Assembly (NCBI GenBank): GCA_965243695.1
Contig: CBDEWC010000047.1
Span: 248,001 to 312,000, forward strand
Source of the DNA: JAKVCB01 sp965243695
GTDB taxonomy: Bacteria; Planctomycetota; Planctomycetia; Pirellulales; Lacipirellulaceae
Reading direction: 5' to 3'
Length of the DNA: 64,000 nucleotides
Part shown: one piece after another, positions 28,270-36,465 of the stretch
Layout of the letters: every line of letters begins with the position of its first letter
Numbering within the stretch: position 1 is the stretch's first letter
The notes under the pieces: generated by a model
Seen by the model: the letters and a program-made list of their open reading frames with translations, nothing else
The model's database searches: none
What the model was told of the DNA's origin: nothing
Translations under genes and position numbers: made by a program

Positions 28270-29682
28270 ATGATGGAATCGACTTCGCGACGCAGTTTTT
28301 TGAAGATTGCCGGTGTCGTATCGGCCGGTTTTGCAGGATTAAGGCTTGCCACGTCCGGGCAAAATCACGTGGCTGCCAAGAGTGCTACTTCGTTTCGCTA
28401 TGGACCCCTAAAGACGGACCCGCAGGGAGTGGTTGATCTTCCCGAAGGTTTTTCCTATCGGGTGATGTCCAAGGCTGGTGAGCGGATGGACGATGGCTTG
28501 TTTGTACCGGGCATGCATGACGGTATGGCTGCTTTTCCTGGTCCAGATGGCAAAACGATTCTCGTGCGTAATCACGAATGCGGGCTTAGCCCGGCACGCG
28601 ATGGAGCTTTTGGCTGGAATCTCGAATTGCTGCGTGGTTTTGACCGAAGCAAATTTTATGATCGTGCTTTTGGAGGAGCGCCACCCCTTGGGGGAACAAC
28701 GACTTTAGTTTATGACACCGTCACGAAGAAACTGGAACGCCATTTTCTCAGCCTTGCCGGAACTCTCCGAAATTGTGCTGGTGGCCCCACTCCCTGGGGA
28801 ACCTGGATTAGTTGTGAAGAGACTGAAGACCGTGCCAACCGGAGTCTCGAACATGACCATGGGTACAACTTCGAGGTTCCTGCCTCAAGCGAGATCGGTC
28901 TTACTCAACCAGTACCGTTGCGGGCGATGGGCCGATTTCGTCACGAAGCCGTGGCGGTTGACCCTTTCTCGGGCATTGTGTACGAGACCGAAGACAGGGA
29001 AGACGGACTGATTTACCGTTTTATTCCCGATCAGCCGGGACATCTGGTTGAAGGTGGTAAATTACAAGCTTTGGTCATTCGAGGGCAATCTGGTGCTGAC
29101 ACGCGGAATTGGCTTGCCGAAGGGCCAGATGCTGCCGTCACAGGGTTGATACTTCCGGGAACTGTTTTTGATGTTGCCTGGATTGACCTGGACGAAGTCG
29201 ATGCGCCAAACAGTGATTTGCGGTTTCGCGGACACCGAAGCGGAGCTGCCCGATTTGCCCGTGGAGAAGGCATGTGGTACGGCAACGACTCCATCTATTT
29301 TGCTTGTACCAACGGCGGCCAAAAGAAACTTGGCCAGATTTGGCGTTACGTGCCAAGCCCGTTTGAAGGAACGGGCGAGGAGGATCGCCAGCCAGGGCGC
29401 CTGGAGTTATTTATTGAGCCCAACGATGTGTCCCTGATTGAGATGTGCGATAATCTCACCGTCGCTCCCTGGGGGGACGTCATACTTTCTGAAGATGGAC
29501 AACCTGACCAATACATCGTAGGGGTAACCTCGTCAGGTCGGATTTACCAACTTGCCCGCAACTCCATCAATGGATCAGAATTTTCCGGCGTAGTAATGTC
29601 ACCCGACGGGTCAACGCTATTTGCTAATATTCAGGACCCGGGAGTTACGCTCGCGATCGATGGTCCTTGGCGACAGAGTTAG
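28270..29682 (+). CDS. DUF839 / PhoX-like phosphatase family protein, Tat-exported
   Basis: 470 residues with a textbook twin-arginine signal (RRSFLKIAGVVSAGFAG, ~7-23). The body matches the DUF839/PhoX beta-propeller: 'DLPEGFSYRVMSKAGERMDDG', 'ILVRNHECG', 'GGTTTLVYD', 'NCAGGPTPWGTWISCEET', 'GRFRHEAVAVDP', 'VYETEDREDGLIYRF', and near the end 'DNLTVAPWGDVILSEDG'. PhoX enzymes are Ca/Fe-dependent alkaline phosphatases exported folded through Tat. The conserved Glu/His/Asp residues in these motifs fit, but whether this member is a phosphatase is not certain. Confidence 0.88.
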   Translation: MMESTSRRSFLKIAGVVSAGFAGLRLATSGQNHVAAKSATSFRYGPLKTDPQGVVDLPEGFSYRVMSKAGERMDDGLFVPGMHDGMAAFPGPDGKTILVRNHECGLSPARDGAFGWNLELLRGFDRSKFYDRAFGGAPPLGGTTTLVYDTVTKKLERHFLSLAGTLRNCAGGPTPWGTWISCEETEDRANRSLEHDHGYNFEVPASSEIGLTQPVPLRAMGRFRHEAVAVDPFSGIVYETEDREDGLIYRFIPDQPGHLVEGGKLQALVIRGQSGADTRNWLAEGPDAAVTGLILPGTVFDVAWIDLDEVDAPNSDLRFRGHRSGAARFARGEGMWYGNDSIYFACTNGGQKKLGQIWRYVPSPFEGTGEEDRQPGRLELFIEPNDVSLIEMCDNLTVAPWGDVILSEDGQPDQYIVGVTSSGRIYQLARNSINGSEFSGVVMSPDGSTLFANIQDPGVTLAIDGPWRQS

Positions 29683-29724
29683 CCGATCATCCAGGCCAGG
29701 TTGTGGACCCGCTGGGCGTGGTCG

Positions 29725-29943
29725 TTACTGGTCTACTTGTCGCCGAATCGACTGGCGACGCTCCTTGCCGCTGCGGTCACCTGCTGCATTGTCGGCCGGC
29801 GGTATTTCCTCGGTCGCTTGTGGTTCAGACGCCAACTTGGGGTCACTGGTGGCTGTGCGACGTTGTTGTTTTCGGTTCTCTTCCCCGCTACGTTTTTCGA
29901 TCAGATGTTGGAGCTGGGTAGGAATTGGCAGCGTTTCAGACAT
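29725..29943 (-). CDS. small hydrophilic protein at the end of the pilus operon
   Basis: 72 residues, starting 'MSETLPIPTQLQHLIEKR', then a charged segment rich in Arg, Lys, Glu and Gln ending near 'DRSGKERRQSIRRQ'. It follows the secretin gene on the same strand after 33 bp and stops before the PhoX-like gene end. I do not recognise the family. No membrane segment or signal. The composition looks like a real disordered or coiled-coil protein rather than noise, but there is only a weak ribosome site (GAG at about 9 bases). Confidence 0.5.
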   Translation of the reverse strand: MSETLPIPTQLQHLIEKRSGEENRKQQRRTATSDPKLASEPQATEEIPPADNAAGDRSGKERRQSIRRQVDQ

Positions 29944-29976
29944 AGTTGAATCTCGCGGTTTCTGCCGTAATCACAT

Positions 29977-31785
29977 TCACTCCGGGTATCGCAATATTTC
30001 GGGCATCAACCCGTTGGGACCCGAAGAATTATAGCTCACATCGGGTGCCAGGATGGTTTCGACCGTGTCGGGACAAGCGTCAAACGTTGGAGGTAGGATC
30101 AGATCGTATGGAATACGCACACGTTGTGGTGGGCAGGGGTGGTGACAATTAACGGGGTTTCGAATGGCATCAAGCAGTTCTGGTTCCCAACGACGTCGAT
30201 CGGCCCGGTAGAGTGGACCTACGAGTAAGGGGGTTGTCGCCCGGCGAAGTTCGGTTTGTTGTCGGGCTTCGGCGCAGGGGTGCAACGGTATGATGTGGGG
30301 AACCAGGGCAATGATGACCTCGTGCCGTTCTCGCTTCACAGTCCGTTGCTGGAATGCACGCCCAATGATGGCCAGGTCTCCCAGCCAGGGGACTTTGTTC
30401 TCTACCTCACGGTCAGTTTCCTTGATTAAACCACCAATCACCATTCCATAGCCGTCGTTAAGCATGACGGTCGTTTCGACTTCGGTGGTTTCCTCTTCGG
30501 GCAAGGTTGTTGTGGGATTAATCTGCCCATGTGAGACCTCTGGCTTGACGGTCATCACGACGCGACCGTCATTGCTAATGATCGGAGTTACCCGCAGCAC
30601 TACTCCCACGTCGAGAAATTGAACATCCTGCAACGTGCTGGTTTGAGTGGTCGTTGTGACAAAGAAACCAAGTTGTTCACCGACCTGGATCCTGGCTTCC
30701 TGCCCGTTGAGGACTAACACCTTGGGAGAGGCAAGTGTTTTTGCATCGGTCGTTGTTTTCAAGGCCTCGACCAGCGCATTCAGGTCTGTTCCCTTAATGT
30801 GGAGAAGAAAAGCAGGGCTTGCGTTTGGGTCGGCAAACCCGTTGGTTTCGAATGTGACACGCGAATTGGCAATACGGAAAATTTCCTTAAGGTTCACGCC
30901 ATGTTTCAAATCATCTTCGAGATCCACTTGCAGGACGTGTGCCTCAATCAGGACTTGTCTTGGAGGACAATCGGCCTGGGCAATGTAGGCTTCGATGCGG
31001 GCCAGATATTCCGGCAAATCTTCAACGACCAGCTGTTGCCGAGTCTTCATTTTGTTAGTGGGGTCGGTTTCTGAGATAAACGATTGTCCGGCTGGCGAGA
31101 GTAATCCTTGGACGACGCGGTTCATTTCCGCAGGAGAGGCAAAGTTGAGTGAAAAGACGCGCAATTCCCGTCCCTGAACCAGGGGCGACACCCTTGCGGC
31201 ACTCTCAATTGGCGTGACCATGATGATGTCGCGATGAAGATGCCAGGTATAACCGTTGACTGTCAGAATCGAGTTTAACGCATCTTGCAGCGACACATTG
31301 GTAAGGTTTACCGAAACAGGAAGCTGAACGTTGTTGCTGGTGACAAGGTTCAGACCATGCTGCTGAGCAATCGATGTGAGCACCACATTCAGAGGTACGC
31401 CGCGGGCAACCAGCGAAATGAGTTCGTCTTGAATCGCAATTTGCAAGCCTGAATCGAGTGATGGCTCAGCCAGCGGAACGGTGAATTGTCGACTGCGTGC
31501 ATGATCGGTTATGGGTGAGGGGAGTGGTTCGCTTGGTGAAGCAGGAGACATTTCTGTCACATGTTGGCGGACAAGAGTTACTCCGTTTTGGGGAACCGTC
31601 GTTTGGCCGGTGTTTGCAGGCTTGTCGGTGACCACGGGCGACGATGGCAGGCCAGGGGAGGTGGGTTGCGCCAAAAGTGGTTCGCCGCTGATCGGGCTGG
31701 CCAGGCCAAAACTCAAGGGAAGCAGAAGCAGGACCGAGAGCCAGCTGTAGCGAAGTTCGTCGAAGAGCTTTACGAGCTGGTCCAT
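29977..31785 (-). CDS. pilQ: type IV pilus / type II secretion secretin, PilQ-like
   Basis: 602 residues with a signal-like hydrophobic stretch at about 15-33. An STN/secretin short N-terminal domain lies at about 105-190 ('NVVLTSIAQQHGLNLV', 'VSVNLTNVSLQDALNSIL'). The secretin barrel domain lies at about 340-500, with 'LASPKVLVLNGQEARIQVGE', 'VGVVLRVTPIISNDGRVVM' and 'DGYGMVIGGLIKETDRE'. It would form the outer-membrane gate of the machinery encoded by the upstream genes of this operon. A Pro/Gln-rich linker separates the signal from the STN domain. The C-terminal ~90 residues after the barrel are not recognised. Confidence 0.92.
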   Translation of the reverse strand: MDQLVKLFDELRYSWLSVLLLLPLSFGLASPISGEPLLAQPTSPGLPSSPVVTDKPANTGQTTVPQNGVTLVRQHVTEMSPASPSEPLPSPITDHARSRQFTVPLAEPSLDSGLQIAIQDELISLVARGVPLNVVLTSIAQQHGLNLVTSNNVQLPVSVNLTNVSLQDALNSILTVNGYTWHLHRDIIMVTPIESAARVSPLVQGRELRVFSLNFASPAEMNRVVQGLLSPAGQSFISETDPTNKMKTRQQLVVEDLPEYLARIEAYIAQADCPPRQVLIEAHVLQVDLEDDLKHGVNLKEIFRIANSRVTFETNGFADPNASPAFLLHIKGTDLNALVEALKTTTDAKTLASPKVLVLNGQEARIQVGEQLGFFVTTTTQTSTLQDVQFLDVGVVLRVTPIISNDGRVVMTVKPEVSHGQINPTTTLPEEETTEVETTVMLNDGYGMVIGGLIKETDREVENKVPWLGDLAIIGRAFQQRTVKRERHEVIIALVPHIIPLHPCAEARQQTELRRATTPLLVGPLYRADRRRWEPELLDAIRNPVNCHHPCPPQRVRIPYDLILPPTFDACPDTVETILAPDVSYNSSGPNGLMPEILRYPE

Positions 31786-32025
31786 TCGAGTCCGTGAAAA
31801 GTACCGTCGTCGCCGACAAGAAAGAATCGGTTGTCATGGGCAAATGGTGGAACGTCGGCACCCATATGGTTTCCAAGCCAACGCACGCCCACCAATCTGC
31901 TAGCATCGAATGCACTTTGCACAAGCTATAGATTCGGTATAACCCGATTTGTCCCTATCATCTGAAAAATCGACCTGCAGTGGTCAGGGACTCCACCCAA
32001 AACTGGCCCGGTTTTGGGAAGGTGT

Positions 32026-32571
32026 TTAGCCAGCATCGGGTCGTTCCAGGACAATTCCGTCCGTGCGGATTTCTACGACCCTCGTTCCATTGCGGAGGAT
32101 TTCTCCCTCGCGGACAACCTGCGAATCAATCACAGCCATGGTTCCGTGACGGGAATGGAACATCATTTCAGGGATTTTGTTGGTAAACCGGGAGTCATTT
32201 GTAGAATGGGCATGCTCCATTTGTCCGGCCAGGGCTGTTCTTTCCCTGCCGGTTGTGGGTGGTTGGTTCTGCTCCCCAGGCTTTTGAGTGGTGATAGAGA
32301 AGGGGTCGTGCTTGAGGATTTCAGCTAGCGTTTGCTGGGGCCAGTTTCGCAGCGAATTTTTACTCGTGCGGTTGGGCAGCTTGGCCAAGGTTGCCTGTGG
32401 AACCTGTCGCGATGTCGTGGAGCTTACTCTAGGAGTATCGGTTTGTGAGTCATTGGCCCCGCTGAATGTGTGGTACAGCATGACGATCAGTAAAGTTGCC
32501 AGCACGGGAATGATAGCAATCTTAAGTTTTTCTGGGATTGCTGAAGAAGGGATATCAGGCATGGTGGGCAC
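32026..32571 (-). CDS. single-pass GspB/PilP-like pilus assembly protein
   Basis: 181 residues with one membrane segment (about 18-36) and a long polar linker. The small C-terminal beta domain ('AVIDSQVVREGEILRNGTRVVEIRTDGIVLERP') resembles the GspB/PilP/GspC homology region that links the inner-membrane platform to the secretin. Its start overlaps the PilO-like gene by 17 bp and it is followed by the secretin gene, the position PilP occupies in pilMNOPQ operons. Assignment rests mainly on position and this C-terminal pattern. Confidence 0.65.
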   Translation of the reverse strand: MPTMPDIPSSAIPEKLKIAIIPVLATLLIVMLYHTFSGANDSQTDTPRVSSTTSRQVPQATLAKLPNRTSKNSLRNWPQQTLAEILKHDPFSITTQKPGEQNQPPTTGRERTALAGQMEHAHSTNDSRFTNKIPEMMFHSRHGTMAVIDSQVVREGEILRNGTRVVEIRTDGIVLERPDAG

Positions 32572-33166
32572 CTTCGGCTACAAGCGGGATCATACGGTTG
32601 GTCACGGTTTCGCGGAGAGGAGCGAAAAAGATCCGCAAGGTTATTTCGATGGGATAGCCTTCGGAGTTGCCGACGGACTGGCTGATTTGCAAATCGCGGA
32701 CAACACACAAACGGCGCAGCTCGGTGAGCCCTGCCAGAAAGTGACAAATCGATTGATAGGAAGCATGGGCAGATAACTTCACGTCCATTTTGGAGTGGGT
32801 CTTTTCATGGGTGGTGCTGTCTCGACTGAACTGATGAATCGAAACGTCACTCTCCCTCGCTAGCCTTGCCAACTGGCCAAGAAATACCGATTCTTGTGGT
32901 ACCGAAGGAATTCGAGCAAGTAGTTGATCGAGATGGATTTCCTCGCGATCGAGTTGCTGCTGAAGATTGTCGTGGGTCGACACAAAGGCTTCAGCCTGCC
33001 GGAGGCATTCCAGCTTTTCGTTGGCTTGTGCTGTGAGTGAGGCTGTTTCTTTCTGCATGGGAGTGAGCAGGAAGAGATAAAGCAGGGCCGCGACGCCGAG
33101 TGTAGAACACAGCCCCGTAGCGTGTAGCGACCAGCCAAGTCGTGGGAGGTTTGAAAGTGAGTTCAT
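32555..33166 (-). CDS. pilO: PilO-like inner-membrane pilus assembly protein
   Basis: 203 residues from the start at 33166, which leaves a 19-bp gap to the PilN-like gene and has AGG 8-10 bases upstream; a longer version from 33229 or 33265 would overlap that gene. One membrane segment (about 16-36) is followed by a coiled coil ('LTAQANEKLECLRQAEAF') and an alpha/beta ferredoxin-like domain ('YQSICHFLAGLTELRRLCVVRDLQI'). This is the standard PilO/GspM plan. With PilN it would form the periplasmic alignment subcomplex. Confidence 0.85.
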   Translation of the reverse strand: MNSLSNLPRLGWSLHATGLCSTLGVAALLYLFLLTPMQKETASLTAQANEKLECLRQAEAFVSTHDNLQQQLDREEIHLDQLLARIPSVPQESVFLGQLARLARESDVSIHQFSRDSTTHEKTHSKMDVKLSAHASYQSICHFLAGLTELRRLCVVRDLQISQSVGNSEGYPIEITLRIFFAPLRETVTNRMIPLVAEGAHHA

Positions 33167-33185
33167 GATGGAGGCCTGTGCGTCG

Positions 33186-33788
33186 TTATTCGTATCGACA
33201 GGAGAGATTGAATTTTCGCCGGTCGTCATCGTCTGAGATCGCGCGCGACGATTCGAGCAGAACACGATCGAACACGTTGTAGTCCTTCAAGGCAGCGACA
33301 AATCGTGTTACCGCAAGATCACTTGGTGCAGTCGCCTGAAGTTGTAATTCGTAGACTTCATTATTTTGCGTTACGGTTTGGCCAGGATCATTTTCCGACC
33401 GGAGGGTGACGACCTCCTGGACGGTTGACAGTGTAAAATGTTCGATACTAATTTTGCTTTCGGGCTTGTTAGACCCCTGGCTCACCATTCCTACCAGCTG
33501 TAAAGGTTGACCGCTATTATTTTGCATGGCGACCAGAGATTCGCGTTGCTGTAAGGCGTCGAGTCGCTGCCGAATGTGTTCGATTTGTTCGACCTGTTTG
33601 AGGGCAACATCGGTGCGTGATCCGACGTGTGCAAGTGTGTCTCTTTTAGCACCGAGCATGGAATACTCGTGGCTACACGCGATCATACCAATCAGGGCGG
33701 CCAACAAGGTCACCGGCAGCCATTGTCGAAGGCGTTTTCGACGCAGCAGGCGACGACGTTCAGTCAAGGGTAGCAAGTTGAGGTGCAT
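33186..33788 (-). CDS. pilN: PilN-like inner-membrane pilus assembly protein
   Basis: 200 residues. A cytoplasmic N-terminal tail 'MHLNLLPLTERRR' matches the PilN segment that docks into PilM. One membrane segment at about 24-40, a coiled coil ('ALKQVEQIEHIRQRLDALQQRE'-like region), and a C-terminal ferredoxin-like domain follow. The gene starts 2 bp after the PilM-like stop, indicating translational coupling. Confidence 0.87.
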   Translation of the reverse strand: MHLNLLPLTERRRLLRRKRLRQWLPVTLLAALIGMIACSHEYSMLGAKRDTLAHVGSRTDVALKQVEQIEHIRQRLDALQQRESLVAMQNNSGQPLQLVGMVSQGSNKPESKISIEHFTLSTVQEVVTLRSENDPGQTVTQNNEVYELQLQATAPSDLAVTRFVAALKDYNVFDRVLLESSRAISDDDDRRKFNLSCRYE

Positions 33789-33790
33789 GG

Positions 33791-34876
33791 TCAGGCCATT
33801 AATGGGATAGCAGAAAGGGCGATCGCTTTACCAAGCATCGCCTGGTGGCCAAAAGGATTGGCTGTGGACATTGCTTGTGCAGAGAGACTCCAGGCGGTTG
33901 TGGGAAGAGCCAGTTGTTCAGCCAGTAGCTGGTCGGTACCTTTTAGTGCCGCTCCGCCGCCAAACAGGCAAACATGCTGTGGTACTAATTCGGGATGCTC
34001 ATAGGCGATAAACTGCAATGTGCGTTGCAGTTCTTGCACGGCCTGTTTAACCGGTTCTTTGGTCAGGTTGCAGATGGTCTTCTGGATTTCGCCGGGTGTC
34101 TGGTCGTCGTCGGTTTGCAGCCCGTACTTGCCCAACAGTTGGCAAGCTTCCTCATGCGTGAGCTTCAATCCAGTCTGGAGGTTGGCGACGACCTTGCGAA
34201 GTCCGCACCCGCTGAGCAAACGCGTGAAACAGGGAGTGCCGTGCCGCACGATAGTCAGCCAGATCGCATCAAATCCCCAGTCGACTGCGACAATTATTTC
34301 CGCGGACATGGTTGGAGGTGCCATGGCGATTGCGCGGGCTACCGCAAAAGGGTGGGTGTCGATGGCCTGGCATTGGAGTTTTGCGAGATTCAATTCCGAA
34401 GCTGCTGTTTGTGCTGCGTCGGTTGGGGTAGATACCACATGGACCAGGCAGTTTGCTTGATTAGAACGGCAAGGGTTGGTGCGCCAGAAGCCGGCCTGGT
34501 AATCACCAGGTCCACGATCGTCGGTATAGTTCAACTCCGCATCAACCAGGTGCAATAATTCTGCGTCGGGTGCCGACGGCAGATCCAGTATGCGGAGTTC
34601 TGAAAGGGGCGTCGGTAACAAGCACGCTGCAGGTCGAGATCGCCAGCGGTGGCTGCCTTGAAGGGTGGTATGGAGAATATCGCGCAATCCTGTCAACGAG
34701 TGGTCCCATTCAGCAGAGGGCCTGGGCAGGATTTGTCCAAAACGAAGCTGCCAGCCGTCATGGTAGCGTTCGACTTGTGCCAGCTTGATGGTCGACGTAC
34801 CGATATCAACGCCGACCCAGCCGCAACGCTGGCGGTGTTGCAAGTCGTTTTCAGGTTGGACTGTGGTGACGGTCAT
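33791..34876 (-). CDS. pilM: PilM-like actin-fold pilus assembly ATPase
   Basis: 361 residues from the start at 34876; 13 earlier codons are possible. The actin-like fold is evident from 'WVGVDIGTSTIKLAQVERY' at the N-terminus, a second phosphate loop 'IVAVDWGFDAIWLTIVRHG', and 'LFGGGAALKGTDQLL' near the C-terminus. PilM sits on the cytoplasmic face, binds PilN and connects to PilB. The order PilM, PilN, PilO, PilP-like, secretin is the canonical pilMNOPQ arrangement. Confidence 0.9.
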   Translation of the reverse strand: MTVTTVQPENDLQHRQRCGWVGVDIGTSTIKLAQVERYHDGWQLRFGQILPRPSAEWDHSLTGLRDILHTTLQGSHRWRSRPAACLLPTPLSELRILDLPSAPDAELLHLVDAELNYTDDRGPGDYQAGFWRTNPCRSNQANCLVHVVSTPTDAAQTAASELNLAKLQCQAIDTHPFAVARAIAMAPPTMSAEIIVAVDWGFDAIWLTIVRHGTPCFTRLLSGCGLRKVVANLQTGLKLTHEEACQLLGKYGLQTDDDQTPGEIQKTICNLTKEPVKQAVQELQRTLQFIAYEHPELVPQHVCLFGGGAALKGTDQLLAEQLALPTTAWSLSAQAMSTANPFGHQAMLGKAIALSAIPLMA

Positions 34877-34935
34877 TGGGATGGAAGAATGTTCAAGGTG
34901 GGAATGGCGGGTCAAGTCAAAAGGAACAAGCCAGG

Positions 34936-35196
34936 TTACGGTGTCGGGCGGGCAGCAATTTTTTCGAGGCGTGCCAGTCGGCTGTCCATAGTTTTGAGGA
35001 TTTGTGCGATCTCGCGCAGGACTTGTTCCGAGCGTTCCGAGCCGCTCAGAAATGCTTTTCGCGTTTGGCCCTTCGTGATTTCGGCTTGCGCTGAATTGGT
35101 GTTCGTCAGCCAGCCACCAGCCAGGATTGCCAGGAGAAGCAGGCCCAGAAATAGGATGGGACGAACCGTCGATTTGAAGTTTGTGGATGAATGCAT
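34936..35196 (-). CDS. small membrane-anchored coiled-coil protein in the pilus operon
   Basis: 86 residues: a single hydrophobic segment (about 13-28) near the N-terminus, then a polar region and a C-terminal heptad-like helix ('SEQVLREIAQILKTMDSRLARLEKI'). It could be a signal peptide or an N-in anchor. It lies between the PilC and PilM genes on the same strand, 40 bp from one and 60 bp from the other. No family recognised; operon position suggests an accessory assembly factor. Confidence 0.7.
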   Translation of the reverse strand: MHSSTNFKSTVRPILFLGLLLLAILAGGWLTNTNSAQAEITKGQTRKAFLSGSERSEQVLREIAQILKTMDSRLARLEKIAARPTP

Positions 35197-35236
35197 TTGG
35201 ATTTCCTAGATTGGTACAAGGTGCTATCGATGATAC

Positions 35237-36451
35237 TTAATGAGACATTGTAGAGACGTCCAGGAGAGGTACGATCACAGCCAGTACTACGATCGCCACG
35301 AAAACGCCCATAACAACAATGACGGCTGGTTCGAGCAGTCGCACCAATTGCCGCACATGTCGTTCACCATCGTCTTCATAGTATTCTCCAATCAGCAACA
35401 TCACCATGCCGAGTTTCCCCGTTTTTTCAGCCGTTGCTATCATTTGGGCGGCACCAGCAGGAATGAAGTTTGCTTCTCTAATCGTTTTTGCAATACCGTT
35501 GCCGTTCAGCACCTCGCGTTCAATGTTATCGAAGACGCGACGGAAGAATTGATTCTTGACAGCAGATCGGCAGAGCCGCACCGATTCCAAAAGAGGAATG
35601 CCTGTTTGTAGCATGGTGCCGATCAATCGAAACATGCGTCCTGCCAACAGTAAACGGGAAGCGTCGCGGAGGAGTGGTAAATTCAGAACGATTCGATCCC
35701 AATAACGGGTTGCCTGTTCGGTATGGCGCATCCTCCAGAGTGCCAGCATGGTGATCACCAGTCCGGCTAAGAGTAGCAGGCTATGGTTGCGCAGGACTTG
35801 GGCTGTATCGAGCAAAAGCTGGGTCATAGGTGGGGCTGGCCTTCCCAAACTGACAAAGACCTTGCCAAATTGTGGCAAGACAAAGAACACCAGTGCGTTG
35901 ACCACAACGGTTGCAATACCAATCAATACCAGCGGGTAAGCCAAGGTTGACTGCAGTGTACTTCGCAAGCGAATTTCGTTGCGGATTTGCTCGGCAAGTC
36001 GGCTCAACACTTCATTAACCGTGCCGGCAGACTCGGCGGCAGCAATGCTGGCAACATACGCTTCACCAAAGACATCGACGTGTTGTTTCATGGCGACCGA
36101 TACTGGGTTGCCGGATGAGATGTCGCGGAAGAGTTCATCCAGTAGTTTGCGTAACCTCGGGTTGCGCGAATCCTCCGCAGCAGACCGGATTGCTTCGGCG
36201 AGATCGATTCCTGACTGACACATGATTGCCAGTTGAGAGGTGAGCATCAGCAGGTCAGTTCGCTTGATACCACTGCGTCCTTTGGTGCCGAAGGTAAACC
36301 TGGCAGCTGTACGAGGCTTGCTTTCCTGAAACGAGAGTGGAAAGAGCCCCTGCTCGCGCAGTATTTGCTGGGCTTCGCTCAGCGAAGCCGTATCAAGGAC
36401 GCCGTTTGTCAGCCGTCCCTCTCGTGATTTCGCGGTGTACTGTAATTCCAT
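35237..36451 (-). CDS. pilC: PilC/GspF inner-membrane platform protein
   Basis: 404 residues with two GspF domains, each with a cytoplasmic helical bundle followed by membrane segments. Recognisable motifs: 'FTFGTKGRSGIKRTDLLMLTSQLAIMCQSGIDLAEAI' region, 'ESAGTVNEVLSRLAEQIR', 'GTMLQTGIPLLESV' and 'MIATAEKTGKLGMVM'. Three hydrophobic segments occur at about 170-190, 220-237 and 375-396. It follows the PilB gene by 14 bp; PilC is the rotor on which the PilB ATPase acts. Confidence 0.93.
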   Translation of the reverse strand: MELQYTAKSREGRLTNGVLDTASLSEAQQILREQGLFPLSFQESKPRTAARFTFGTKGRSGIKRTDLLMLTSQLAIMCQSGIDLAEAIRSAAEDSRNPRLRKLLDELFRDISSGNPVSVAMKQHVDVFGEAYVASIAAAESAGTVNEVLSRLAEQIRNEIRLRSTLQSTLAYPLVLIGIATVVVNALVFFVLPQFGKVFVSLGRPAPPMTQLLLDTAQVLRNHSLLLLAGLVITMLALWRMRHTEQATRYWDRIVLNLPLLRDASRLLLAGRMFRLIGTMLQTGIPLLESVRLCRSAVKNQFFRRVFDNIEREVLNGNGIAKTIREANFIPAGAAQMIATAEKTGKLGMVMLLIGEYYEDDGERHVRQLVRLLEPAVIVVMGVFVAIVVLAVIVPLLDVSTMSH

Positions 36452-36465
36452 CGAAAAATTTTCGT

